Shown: positions 1-6,456 of the stretch, in pieces
Layout of the letters: each line of letters begins with the position of its first letter
Position numbering within the stretch: the stretch's first letter is position 1
NCBI GenBank assembly: GCA_021810725.1
Contig: JAJZIE010000051.1
Location: 1 to 13,061, forward strand
Direction: 5' to 3'
Length of the DNA: 13,061 nucleotides
Source of the DNA: Bacillota bacterium
GTDB taxonomy: Bacteria > Bacillota > Sulfobacillia > JAJZYS01 > JAJYTV01
Made by a program: the position numbers and the translations under genes
Notes under the pieces: model-generated
Database searches by the model: none
What the model saw: only the letters and a program-made list of their open reading frames with translations
Told to the model about the DNA's origin: nothing

Positions 1-615
1 CGGGGCCTCCTGGCCGTGCGTCCTGTCCAGCTCCGCGACTATGCCCTGGGACGGCACCAGTCCCTGGACGACGAACCGTACGGCGGCGGCGCCGGCATGC
101 TGCTGAGACCCGATCCTGTCCTGCGCGCGATCCGCGACCTGCGCACCCCTGGTTCCCAGGTTGTGCTGCTGGCGGCGGATGGGGCAAGATTCGATCAGGG
201 CAAGGCACAGGAACTGGCCGGATACGACCACCTCATCGTGCTCTGCGGCCACTACGAGGGCTTCGACGCCCGCGTCCGCCACTTTGTCGACCGCACGCTG
301 TCCCTGGGCGATTTCGTCCTCAGCGGCGGCGAACCGGCGGCAATGGCCATGATCGATGCCATAGGCCGGCTGAGGCAAGGGGTGATCGACCCCGACTCGC
401 TCCGCGAAGAGTCGTTCAACCAGGGCCTGCTCGAGGCTCCCCAGTATACGAGGCCACCCGTGTTCCAAGGTATCGAGGTGCCGAATGTGCTGCTCTCGGG
501 CCACCACAGGCGCATCCAGGATCACCGGCTTGCGGTGTCGAGGACGCGCACAGGGCGCCTGAGGCCACGCGGCGATCAGGACGAGACCATCAAGATGCAG
601 AGAGAGGAGGACTAG
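1..615 (+). CDS. trmD: tRNA (guanine-37-N1)-methyltransferase TrmD, 5' partial
   Basis: TrmD methylates G37 of tRNAs from S-adenosylmethionine and so prevents +1 frameshifting. The reading frame is open from base 1. Compared with E. coli TrmD, remembered from the family, about 27 N-terminal residues lie outside the window. Visible hallmarks are PYGGGAGM (fragment residues 26-33), the SAM-site stretch LCGHYEGFD, the trefoil-knot stretch SLGDFVLSGGE, and GLLEAPQYTRP. The loop that holds catalytic Asp169 in E. coli (EDSF) reads EESF here, a D-to-E change. The C-terminal tail after LLSGHH is short and divergent, giving an estimated full length near 230 residues against about 255 in E. coli. It still aligns without a frameshift (R..S..RT..LRP). 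The stop is 2 nt before the rplS start, and the last codons carry the rplS ribosome binding site, so the two genes are probably cotranscribed and translationally coupled. The first in-window GTG (16) is not the true start. Confidence 0.95.
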   Translation, partial: RGLLAVRPVQLRDYALGRHQSLDDEPYGGGAGMLLRPDPVLRAIRDLRTPGSQVVLLAADGARFDQGKAQELAGYDHLIVLCGHYEGFDARVRHFVDRTLSLGDFVLSGGEPAAMAMIDAIGRLRQGVIDPDSLREESFNQGLLEAPQYTRPPVFQGIEVPNVLLSGHHRRIQDHRLAVSRTRTGRLRPRGDQDETIKMQREED

Positions 616-617
616 CC

Positions 618-959
618 ATGGACGAGCTCCGACGGATCGAAGAGGAGCAGCTCAGGTCCGACGTGCCGGAGTTCCGGCCCGGCGACACCGTCCGCGTCCA
701 CGTCAAGGTGGTCGAGGGCAACCGCGAGCGCATCCAGGCGTACGAGGGCGTCGTGATCGCCCGCAAGCATGGCGGGTTGCGCGAGACGTTCACCGTGCGC
801 AGGGTCACCTACGGCGTGGGCGTCGAGCGCACGTTCCTGCTGCACTCGCCGCGCATCGACCGCATCGAGGTGATGCGTCACGGCATCGTGCGCCGCGCGA
901 AGCTGTACTACCTGCGTGGCCTGAGTGGAAAGGCCGCGCGCATCCGCGAGCGGCGGTAG
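618..959 (+). CDS. rplS: 50S ribosomal protein L19 (bL19)
   Basis: This is ribosomal protein bL19, which sits at the 30S-50S interface of the large subunit. The 113-residue product is normal length for the family. It contains the characteristic core FRPGDTVRVHVKVVEGNRER, then IQAYEGVVIARK, the RRVTYGVGVERTF strand, and the C-terminal RRAKLYYLRGLSGKAARI. The ATG at 618 is preceded by GAGGAGG (604-610), which lies inside the last codons of trmD. The trmD-rplS pairing with almost no gap is the standard bacterial arrangement. Nothing in the protein is unusual. Confidence 0.98.
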   Translation: MDELRRIEEEQLRSDVPEFRPGDTVRVHVKVVEGNRERIQAYEGVVIARKHGGLRETFTVRRVTYGVGVERTFLLHSPRIDRIEVMRHGIVRRAKLYYLRGLSGKAARIRERR

Positions 960-1022
960 CCTGCCGGCGGGGGCTTACGGTTGCCCTCGCCGGTCTCAGT
1001 TTTCACGTGCGGAGGTGGCGGT

Positions 1023-1562
1023 TTGTTCGGCGGACAGCCCCGCAAGGCACTGCGCGACACGCTAGAGACCGTCATCGTGGCCGTGGTCCTTGCGCTCGTC
1101 ATTCGCACGTTCGTGGTGGAGCCGTTCGTGGTGGATGGCTTTTCGATGCAGAATACGCTGCAGAACCAGGAGCGACTTCTGGTCAACAAGCTGACGCTGC
1201 ACTTCAGCCCACTGCACTACGGACAGATCATCGTCTTCCAGCCGCCCCTGGCTGGCCAGGGCGATTATGTCAAGCGAGTGATCGCGACAGGCGGCCAGAC
1301 CGTCTCGATGGTGAACGGGCAGGTCTACGTCAACGGCAAGAAGATGCCGCAGCCGTTCCTGCACTGGCATGGCGTGAGTACCCAGGACAACTGGAACATG
1401 CCGCCGTTCAAGGTTCCAAGCGGCGACGTGTGGGTCCTGGGCGACCATCGGGCGGCCAGCGAAGACAGCCGATTCTTCGGCCCTGTGAAGATCTCGGCCG
1501 TGCAAGGGGTGGCCTTCTGGGTCATCTGGCCGCTTCAGGACTTCGGCCCGATCCCATACTAG
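1023..1562 (+). CDS. lepB: Type I signal peptidase
   Basis: This is a membrane-anchored serine protease that removes signal peptides from exported proteins. I chose TTG 1023 because GGAGG (1011-1015) lies 7 nt upstream. A TTG at 981 is in frame but has no comparable ribosome binding site. The 179-residue product has one N-terminal membrane segment (about residues 13-32, TLETVIVAVVLALVIRTFVV), as in Gram-positive SipS-type enzymes. The catalytic serine is S41 in GFSMQNTL; the usual SMxPTL proline is Asn here. The general-base lysine is K84 in DYVKRVIA. The closing box is GDHRAASEDSRFFG, matching the family GDxRxxSxDSR. The active site should face outward. The gene lies between rplS and the rbgA GTPase, its usual Firmicute position (rplS-lepB-ylqF). 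It is short, and no second transmembrane segment is visible. Confidence 0.95.
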   Translation: MFGGQPRKALRDTLETVIVAVVLALVIRTFVVEPFVVDGFSMQNTLQNQERLLVNKLTLHFSPLHYGQIIVFQPPLAGQGDYVKRVIATGGQTVSMVNGQVYVNGKKMPQPFLHWHGVSTQDNWNMPPFKVPSGDVWVLGDHRAASEDSRFFGPVKISAVQGVAFWVIWPLQDFGPIPY

Positions 1563-1599
1563 GCCAGGGACCCCGGTATCCTGGACGGAGGTGTGCCGC

Positions 1600-2355
1600 G
1601 TGGGTGGCGGACAACCCATGCACATGCAGCGGGCGGAGATGGTGCTGCGCGACGCGCGGCACCATCTCGACCTTTGGCTCGAGGTGGCCGACGCCCGTGC
1701 GCCGGTCTCCTCGCGGCTGCCTCGCCTGCGCCACCTGCTGGCGCAGGTGGAGGGAGCGCTCGTCCTGACACATGTCGATCAGGCGGACCGGGCCGCGATG
1801 CAAGCGTGGAAGAGCGTGCTGCCCGAGCCCAGTTTTTTCGTCAACGCCCGCCAGACGGCGCCCGCCGCATTGCGACGCTGGCTCATGGACCACATGGGCC
1901 GGCCGCCCCTGCGCATTTTCGTCGCGGGGCTGCCCAACGTCGGCAAGTCTACCCTGATCAACCGCCTGGCCGGCGCGCGCGTGGCGCCGGTCGGTGCGCG
2001 GGCTGGGGTGACGCGCGCGGAGACGTGGGTGCGGCGAGGCGACCTCGCGATCCTGGACCTGCCGGGCATCCTGCCGCGCAAGCCGGACGTGTTGGCCGCG
2101 GCACTCGGCCTGGTTCCCGAGGGGCAGTACGATCCCTCCGAGGCGGCGATGGCGGTGCTGGAGCGCCTGCCCGCGGCCGCGGCACGCTACGGCATCGACG
2201 TGGATCAGACGGTGTCGCTGGAAGCGGTAGCCGAGAGCCAGCATCTCTTCAGTCGTGGTGGCGTGCCGAACCTGGAGCGTGCGGCGGCCAAGGTGCTACA
2301 GGACCTGCGCACGGGCCGCATCGCCCCTGCCCAGCTGGAGTGGCCGGATGCCTAG
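1600..2355 (+). CDS. rbgA: Ribosome-biogenesis GTPase RbgA/YlqF (circularly permuted GTPase)
   Basis: RbgA-family GTPases finish 50S assembly. GTPase motifs appear in permuted order G4-G5-G1-G2-G3. The GTG at 1600 is 8 nt after GGAGG (1587-1591); ATGs at 1618 and 1624 are alternatives. The product is 251 residues, somewhat short beside about 282 in B. subtilis. QPMHMQRAE (residues 5-13) aligns with the family FPGHM motif, so H8 matches the catalytic His9 of B. subtilis RbgA and supports this start. VADARAPVSSR follows. G1 is GLPNVGKST (110-118), G2 centres on GVTRAETW (136-143), and G3 is DLPG (153-156). The G4 motif, normally NKxD, reads THVD (57-60) and is the oddity. The C-terminal domain (about 180-251) keeps a recognisable GGxPNLERAAAKVLQDLRTG ending. 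The stop overlaps the start of rnhB by 8 nt, as expected for coupled operon genes. Confidence 0.9.
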   Translation: MGGGQPMHMQRAEMVLRDARHHLDLWLEVADARAPVSSRLPRLRHLLAQVEGALVLTHVDQADRAAMQAWKSVLPEPSFFVNARQTAPAALRRWLMDHMGRPPLRIFVAGLPNVGKSTLINRLAGARVAPVGARAGVTRAETWVRRGDLAILDLPGILPRKPDVLAAALGLVPEGQYDPSEAAMAVLERLPAAAARYGIDVDQTVSLEAVAESQHLFSRGGVPNLERAAAKVLQDLRTGRIAPAQLEWPDA

Positions 2356-2980
2356 GGAGCGCCTCAGGGGCGCCGTGGCGCGCAGCGAGGAGTTGCGCCG
2401 GTGGGGCTATGAACTCCTCTGCGGTCTCGACGAGGTGGGCAGGGGGGCGCTCGCCGGACCGGTCGCCGCCGGCGCGGTCGTGTTGCGGGCGCCCCTGCCG
2501 CTGATGGACCTCGACGATTCCAAGCTGCTTTCCCCTCGGCAGCGCGAGAGGCTGGCGCCCCAGATCAGGGCTCTGGCGGCGGCGTCGGCCGTCGGCTACG
2601 CCCAGGCGAGGGAGATCGATCGCCTGGGCATCGTCGAGGCCACCGCGCTCGCCATGCGAAGGGCCCTCGCGGCCCTTGGGCTCAGGCCAGATCACCTGGT
2701 GCTGGACGCGTTTCCGCTGGCCGGCGTCGACCTGCCGCAGATCGCGAGGGACAAGGGCGACAGGCTCTTCCAGGAGATCGCGGCCGCATCCGTCATCGCC
2801 AAGGTGGAGCGCGATGCGCTGATGGAGCGCATCGGGGCTTCCTACCCCGCCTACGGCTGGCAGAGCAACAAGGGCTACGGCGCGCCGGGTCATCTGCAGG
2901 CCATCGAGCGATACGGCCTCTCGCCCTGGCACCGGCGCACGTTCTGCCGCGGTGTCGCCTTGCCGCTCGAGGAAGCCTGA
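2348..2980 (+). CDS. rnhB: Ribonuclease HII
   Basis: RNase HII cuts RNA in RNA-DNA hybrids and removes misincorporated ribonucleotides. The ATG at 2348 is chosen because GGAG (2337-2340) precedes it by 7 nt and because the resulting 210 residues match family length. An upstream in-frame extension lies wholly inside rbgA. The catalytic acidic residues are visible: D28 and E29 in GLDEVGRG, D120 in LVLDAF, and D138 in KGDRLF. The flanking signatures DDSKLLSPRQRERL, EIAAASVIAKVERD and YGWQSNKGYGAPGH are typical. It overlaps the 3' end of rbgA and is the last gene of the trmD operon in this window. A strong hairpin follows 12 nt after the stop. Confidence 0.96.
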   Translation: MPRERLRGAVARSEELRRWGYELLCGLDEVGRGALAGPVAAGAVVLRAPLPLMDLDDSKLLSPRQRERLAPQIRALAAASAVGYAQAREIDRLGIVEATALAMRRALAALGLRPDHLVLDAFPLAGVDLPQIARDKGDRLFQEIAAASVIAKVERDALMERIGASYPAYGWQSNKGYGAPGHLQAIERYGLSPWHRRTFCRGVALPLEEA

Positions 2981-3023
2981 AGGAAACAGAAAGCGCAGGT
3001 CGCGGCCCGGCCGCGACCTGCGC
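2980..3023 (-). terminator. Hairpin terminator between convergent rnhB and nlpC-type gene
   Basis: A 15-bp perfect stem (2993-3007 with 3009-3023) closes on a single unpaired base, so in RNA the tip would open to a small loop. Read on the minus strand, the hairpin is followed by the T-rich run TTTCTGTTTCCTT, giving a canonical intrinsic terminator for the minus-strand wall-hydrolase gene. Read on the plus strand there is no U-tract, only TCCATTGG. The same stem may still slow or stop transcription from rnhB. Confidence 0.85.
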
Positions 3024-3046
3024 TCCATTGGTCTCGATGGCGTCGC

Positions 3047-3934
3047 TCAGTAGATGCGGCGGGCGCCCATGTAGTGCTCGGACCAGTAGGCGTCCGAGAG
3101 GCTGGTGTACATCGTCACGGTGCCCCAGTTCTCCGCCTGCATGAATTCGTCGTTGCCCATGTAGATGCCGACGTGGCTTGCATAGCCTTCGGTGTCGAAG
3201 AAGACGAGGTCGCCCGGCTCCAGTTCATTCCTCGGGATCGGCGTGCCGACGTCGAACTGTCCGCTCGATGTGCGCGGCAGGGTCACGCCGAGCACGTGGG
3301 CGAGGTACCAGACGAGGCCGGAGCAGTCGAAGCCGTAGGCGGGGTCCGCGCCGCCGAAGACGTAGCGCACGCCGAGATACTTGGGCGCGAGCGCCGCAAG
3401 TTCCGCCCCGAAGGTGGAGGGGGCCGGGACGTCCGCCGCGACGGCCGAGGCGCTGGGGATCAGGACCGTCTGTCCGATCTGCAGCACCGCCGACGCGAGA
3501 CCGGGGTTGGCCGACTCGAGGGCCGCGAGAGGCACGCCCTGCGACGCGGCGATCGAGGCCAGCGTGTCGCCGGCCTGCACCACATAGAGGCTGCCGCGCG
3601 GATCCGAACCACGCGATGCCTCCCGCGCCAGGGCGCCGAAGGTCCGGAAGGTCAGGTTGGCGACCACGCCCGTGGAGGGGAGGTGGTGTGCCGTCTGAAA
3701 CGCCTTCACGGCAGCCAACGTGGCGAGGCCGAAGTAGCCGTCGACGTTTACATGGTAGCCGAGATCGCGAAGTTTAAGTTGAAGTACCTTGACATCCTGG
3801 TGGTCTGGCGTGCCGTAGCGCAGCACCCTTTGACCGAACGCCGCATGTCCGATTCCAGCGGGGAGCAGCATGGCGACCAGCGCGCCCCCCATGACCGCCC
3901 CGGAGACCCGATTCCAGCCGAGCCGTCGGTGCAC
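3047..3934 (-). CDS. Secreted NlpC/P60 peptidoglycan endopeptidase with PG-binding and LysM domains
   Basis: This is a predicted exported cysteine peptidase that cleaves peptidoglycan stem peptides. I place the start at GTG 3934: AAGGGGG (3948-3942 on the minus strand) lies 7 nt upstream, and the product opens directly with a signal peptide. An in-frame TTG at 3988 falls inside the riboswitch. The 295 residues comprise a signal peptide (1 to about 31; basic start, hydrophobic core, likely cleavage after GHA), a PG_binding_1 domain (about 36-100; DVKVLQLKLRDLGY, VDGYFGLAT), a LysM repeat (about 115-160; YVVQAGDTLASIA), an Ala/Pro linker, and NlpC/P60 (about 175-295). The catalytic Cys is C204 in FDCSGLVW and the His is H254 in SHVGIYMG. 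The third polar position is Gln (Q266, MQAENWG), where many members have His. The gene is convergent with rnhB, divergent from topA, and led by a c-di-AMP riboswitch. Confidence 0.93.
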   Translation of the reverse strand: MHRRLGWNRVSGAVMGGALVAMLLPAGIGHAAFGQRVLRYGTPDHQDVKVLQLKLRDLGYHVNVDGYFGLATLAAVKAFQTAHHLPSTGVVANLTFRTFGALAREASRGSDPRGSLYVVQAGDTLASIAASQGVPLAALESANPGLASAVLQIGQTVLIPSASAVAADVPAPSTFGAELAALAPKYLGVRYVFGGADPAYGFDCSGLVWYLAHVLGVTLPRTSSGQFDVGTPIPRNELEPGDLVFFDTEGYASHVGIYMGNDEFMQAENWGTVTMYTSLSDAYWSEHYMGARRIY

Positions 3935-3952
3935 GAGGAGACCCCCTTGAGA

Positions 3953-4090
3953 AATTGCCTCCGAGGTTAGCTCTGGGTTCGGGTCCAAGGGAGCGGACGA
4001 CCCGTCGCCTCGCGGCGATTAACCCGGCGGTCGGGAGGGCCCCGACGCTGACTGGTTCCCCCGTAAGCTGCGCGAGCAGCCATTCGGCAT
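3953..4090 (-). promoter_or_regulatory. c-di-AMP riboswitch (ydaO/yuaA type) in the wall-hydrolase leader
   Basis: Read on the minus strand, the leader carries the conserved blocks of the ydaO/yuaA aptamer in the right order. They are GCCGAA (4088-4083), CGGGGGAACC (4063-4054), GGGTTAATC (4025-4017) and AGCTAACCTCGGAGGCAA (3972-3955). The recalled Thermoanaerobacter ydaO aptamer has near-identical blocks (GCCGAA, CGGAGGAACC, GGGTTAATC, AGCTAACTCCGGAGGCAA). A P1 stem can form from TGCC (4089-4086) and GGCA (3959-3956). A variable hairpin lies at 4046-4030 (GTCGGG/CCCGAC). Known members mostly switch genes off when c-di-AMP is high, and they often precede wall hydrolases with NlpC/P60 or LysM domains, as here. 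The SD follows the aptamer by only a few bases and no U-tract terminator is visible. Translational control is therefore more likely than attenuation, which is inference. Confidence 0.88.
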
Positions 4091-4096
4091 GCAACC

Positions 4097-4126
4097 ATTC
4101 TACACAGAGGAAGTTGTCGCTGTCAC
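4097..4126 (-). promoter_or_regulatory. Sigma-A-type promoter for the riboswitch and wall-hydrolase transcript
   Basis: On the minus strand GTGACA (4126-4121, 5/6 to TTGACA) and TAGAAT (4102-4097, 5/6 to TATAAT) are separated by 18 bp. The expected start, 7 nt downstream, is an A at 4090. That is exactly where the aptamer's first conserved block begins, so promoter and riboswitch support each other. Confidence 0.7.
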
Positions 4127-4361
4127 GTGGCAAATTTCGCTTCATATGCAACGATTGGACCCCGTTCCATTCCGGCCAGCGCAGCCCTATCGCCTTGCCT
4201 TCGCCAGGCTCGATCTGGCACGCTCAGCCAAGGCGGACTGGACAGAGGGCACTCGAATGCTGCACCGTGGGCTGAGCAGGAAATGCTACCGGTGCGCCGA
4301 ATGCAGCCGGGACGTTCGGCCAGCGTTCCGAGAGGCCCTGGCCAGCACGGGAGGAAAGCCA
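4127..4361. other. Intergenic region upstream of topA with no supported gene
   Basis: The stretch between the divergent wall-hydrolase promoter and topA has an open frame continuous with topA. Its translation has no resemblance to topoisomerase, and the true topA start lies at its end. I found no convincing plus-strand promoter. Candidate TTG-containing -35 boxes lack a -10 at suitable spacing. The only clear element is the topA ribosome binding site GGAGG at 4350-4354. Confidence 0.6.
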
Positions 4362-6437
4362 TTGCGACCGTTGATCATCGTTGAGAGCCCCGCCAAGGCG
4401 AAGACCATCGAGAAGTTCCTCGGGCGGACGTACACCGTTCGCGCCTCGAAGGGACATGTCCGCGATTTGCCCAAGAGTCAGCTCGGCGTGGCGGTGGACA
4501 AGGACTTCGAGCCACGCTACATCACCATCCGCGGCAAGGGCGATGTCATCAAGGAACTGAGGGAGGCGGCCAAGAAGGCCGAGCGCGTCTATCTCGCCAC
4601 CGACCCCGACCGCGAGGGTGAGGCGATCAGCTGGCATCTGGCGCAGGTGCTCGGCATCAAGGAGCGCGAGCCCGTGCGCATCGTCTTTCATGAGATCACC
4701 AAGGACGCGGTGCGCAGCGCCTTGCGCCACGCGCGGGCGATCGACGACCGCCTGGTGGACGCCCAGCAGGCGCGCCGGGTCCTGGATCGGCTGGTCGGTT
4801 ACCAACTGTCGCCGCTCCTGTGGCGCAAGGTCCGGCCGGGCCTCTCGGCCGGGCGGGTGCAGTCGGCCGCGGTACACCTGATCGTGGAGAGAGAGGAAGA
4901 GATCCGCGCCTTCCAGCCGCTGGAGTACTGGACCCTGGCGACGGAGCTCGAGGCTCCGTCGGGCGGAACGTTCACGGCCCGCTACCAGCAGGAGGGCGAG
5001 GACGGGGAGCGCATCCTGGACGGCGCGTTCGCGCAAAGCCTGGCAAGCGAACTGCAGGGCAAGGACCTCGCCGTCGCGGCCGTGGAAAGCCGCCGCCGCC
5101 GCCGCACCCCGCCACCGCCCTTCACCACGTCCACCTTGCAACAGGAAGCTTCGCGCAAGCTCGGTTTCACGGTGCGGCGCACGATGGCGATCGCCCAAGC
5201 CCTCTACGAGGGACTCGAACTGGCGGGCGAAGGCCACGTCGGTCTCGTCACGTACATCCGCACCGACTCGACCCGCATCGCCGACGAGGCCCGGGACGCG
5301 GTGGCGGCCTTCATCCGGGAAGGCTATGGCGATGCCTACGCGCAGCCCGCCGAGCGGCGCGAGCGCCGCCGCGTGGGCGTACAGGATGCCCACGAGGCGA
5401 TCCGACCGACCTCCGTGCTCCGCCATCCGGATACCCTCAAGGCGTCGCTGACGCGCGAGCAGCTCCAGCTCTATCGCCTGATCTGGCAGCGCTTCGTCGC
5501 GAGCGCGATGAGCCCCGCGGAGTACGAGCAGACGACGATCCGCCTGCGTTTCGGTGACCACCCCTTCCGGGCGGTCGGCAGCGTGCTGGTGTTCCCGGGC
5601 TTCCAGGCCCTTACGGGGGCAGGCGAGGAGGACGAGGGCAGCGACCTGCCCAAGGTGGCCGAGGGCGATCGCTGCATCTGCCGCACCGCCACCGTGGAGC
5701 CGCACGTCACCGAGCCGCCGCCGCGCTACACCGAGGCGACGCTCGTGAAGGCGCTCGAGGAGCGTGGGATCGGCCGGCCGAGTACCTATGCCCCGACGAT
5801 CCAGGTCATCCAGGACCGCAAGTACGTGGAGAGGGTCGAGCGCCGCCTCCATCCGACCGAACTGGGCGAGATCGTGGACGGCATGCTGCGCGAGCATTTC
5901 CCCGAAGTGGTGGACCCGGAGTTCACGGCGGAGCTCGAGGGGCGTCTCGACAAGGTGGAGGAGGGGACCGTCGACTGGAAGGAGGTCCTGCGGGACTTCT
6001 ATGTGCCCTTCCATCGGGACCTCGAGCAGGCCGAGGCGGTCATCGGCAAGGTGGAGCAGCAGGACGAGGTGTCCGACGTCCAATGCGAGAACTGCGGCCG
6101 CATGATGGTGATCAAGCATGGTCGCTTCGGCCGCTTCCTGGCCTGCCCGGGGTATCCGGAGTGCAAGAACACGAAGCCCTTGCGCGAGCCGACCGGGGTG
6201 CAGTGCCCCGTCTGCGGCGGCGACATCGTCGAGCGGCGCACCCGGCGCGGACGCACGTTCTACGGCTGCGCCAACTACCCGACCTGCACCTTCACCACAT
6301 GGAAGCGTCCAGTACGCGAGAGCTGCCCCGAGTGCGGCGCCTTCCTGGTGGAACAGCCGCGCCGGGGCGGGCAGGGAGAATACGTCTGCGTGCGCGAAGG
6401 CTGCGGCTACCGGCGGCCGATGGCCCAGGCGCGCTGA
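4362..6437 (+). CDS. topA: DNA topoisomerase I (type IA)
   Basis: Type IA topoisomerase relaxes negative supercoils by passing a strand through a transient single-strand break. The start is TTG 4362, 7 nt after GGAGG (4350-4354). This puts the Toprim motif MRPLIIVESPAKAKT at the N-terminus, and 691 residues is the usual Firmicute length. The Toprim acidic residues are E8 and the TDPDREGEA box (D81, D83, E85). The catalytic tyrosine is Y298 in TYIRTDSTR. The CAP-like DNA-gate region holds QDAHEAIRPT and GIGRPSTYAPT. The C-terminus (about 575-690) has three Cys4 zinc ribbons: CENCG...CPGYPEC, CPVCG...CANYPTC and CPECG...CVREGC. Frame-compatible sequence upstream (from 4089) is not conserved and is excluded. 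xerC follows 19 nt after the stop. The trmFO gene common between topA and xerC in Firmicutes is missing. Confidence 0.97.
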   Translation: MRPLIIVESPAKAKTIEKFLGRTYTVRASKGHVRDLPKSQLGVAVDKDFEPRYITIRGKGDVIKELREAAKKAERVYLATDPDREGEAISWHLAQVLGIKEREPVRIVFHEITKDAVRSALRHARAIDDRLVDAQQARRVLDRLVGYQLSPLLWRKVRPGLSAGRVQSAAVHLIVEREEEIRAFQPLEYWTLATELEAPSGGTFTARYQQEGEDGERILDGAFAQSLASELQGKDLAVAAVESRRRRRTPPPPFTTSTLQQEASRKLGFTVRRTMAIAQALYEGLELAGEGHVGLVTYIRTDSTRIADEARDAVAAFIREGYGDAYAQPAERRERRRVGVQDAHEAIRPTSVLRHPDTLKASLTREQLQLYRLIWQRFVASAMSPAEYEQTTIRLRFGDHPFRAVGSVLVFPGFQALTGAGEEDEGSDLPKVAEGDRCICRTATVEPHVTEPPPRYTEATLVKALEERGIGRPSTYAPTIQVIQDRKYVERVERRLHPTELGEIVDGMLREHFPEVVDPEFTAELEGRLDKVEEGTVDWKEVLRDFYVPFHRDLEQAEAVIGKVEQQDEVSDVQCENCGRMMVIKHGRFGRFLACPGYPECKNTKPLREPTGVQCPVCGGDIVERRTRRGRTFYGCANYPTCTFTTWKRPVRESCPECGAFLVEQPRRGGQGEYVCVREGCGYRRPMAQAR

Positions 6438-6456
6438 CCGGCGAGGAGGGAGGCGG

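Noticed and set aside
490..615. A frameshift in the trmD 3' end
   Set aside because: The tail is divergent but still aligns in frame (S..RT..LRP), and other frames do not restore a better TrmD ending.
981..1022. Signal peptidase start at TTG 981
   Set aside because: No SD precedes it and the added residues (PSPVSVFTCGGGG) are not family-like; they encode the SD for TTG 1023.
1593..2504. A 303-codon plus-strand frame overlapping rbgA and rnhB
   Set aside because: It is a shifted-frame shadow, rich in Arg, Gly and Ala, and both true genes cover it.
3935..3988. Longer NlpC/P60 protein starting at TTG 3988
   Set aside because: These codons lie inside the conserved riboswitch 3' half, lack a ribosome binding site, and would bury the signal peptide.
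4089..4361. N-terminal extension of topoisomerase I
   Set aside because: The extra 91 residues resemble no topoisomerase. TTG 4362 has an ideal SD and starts at the conserved Toprim motif.
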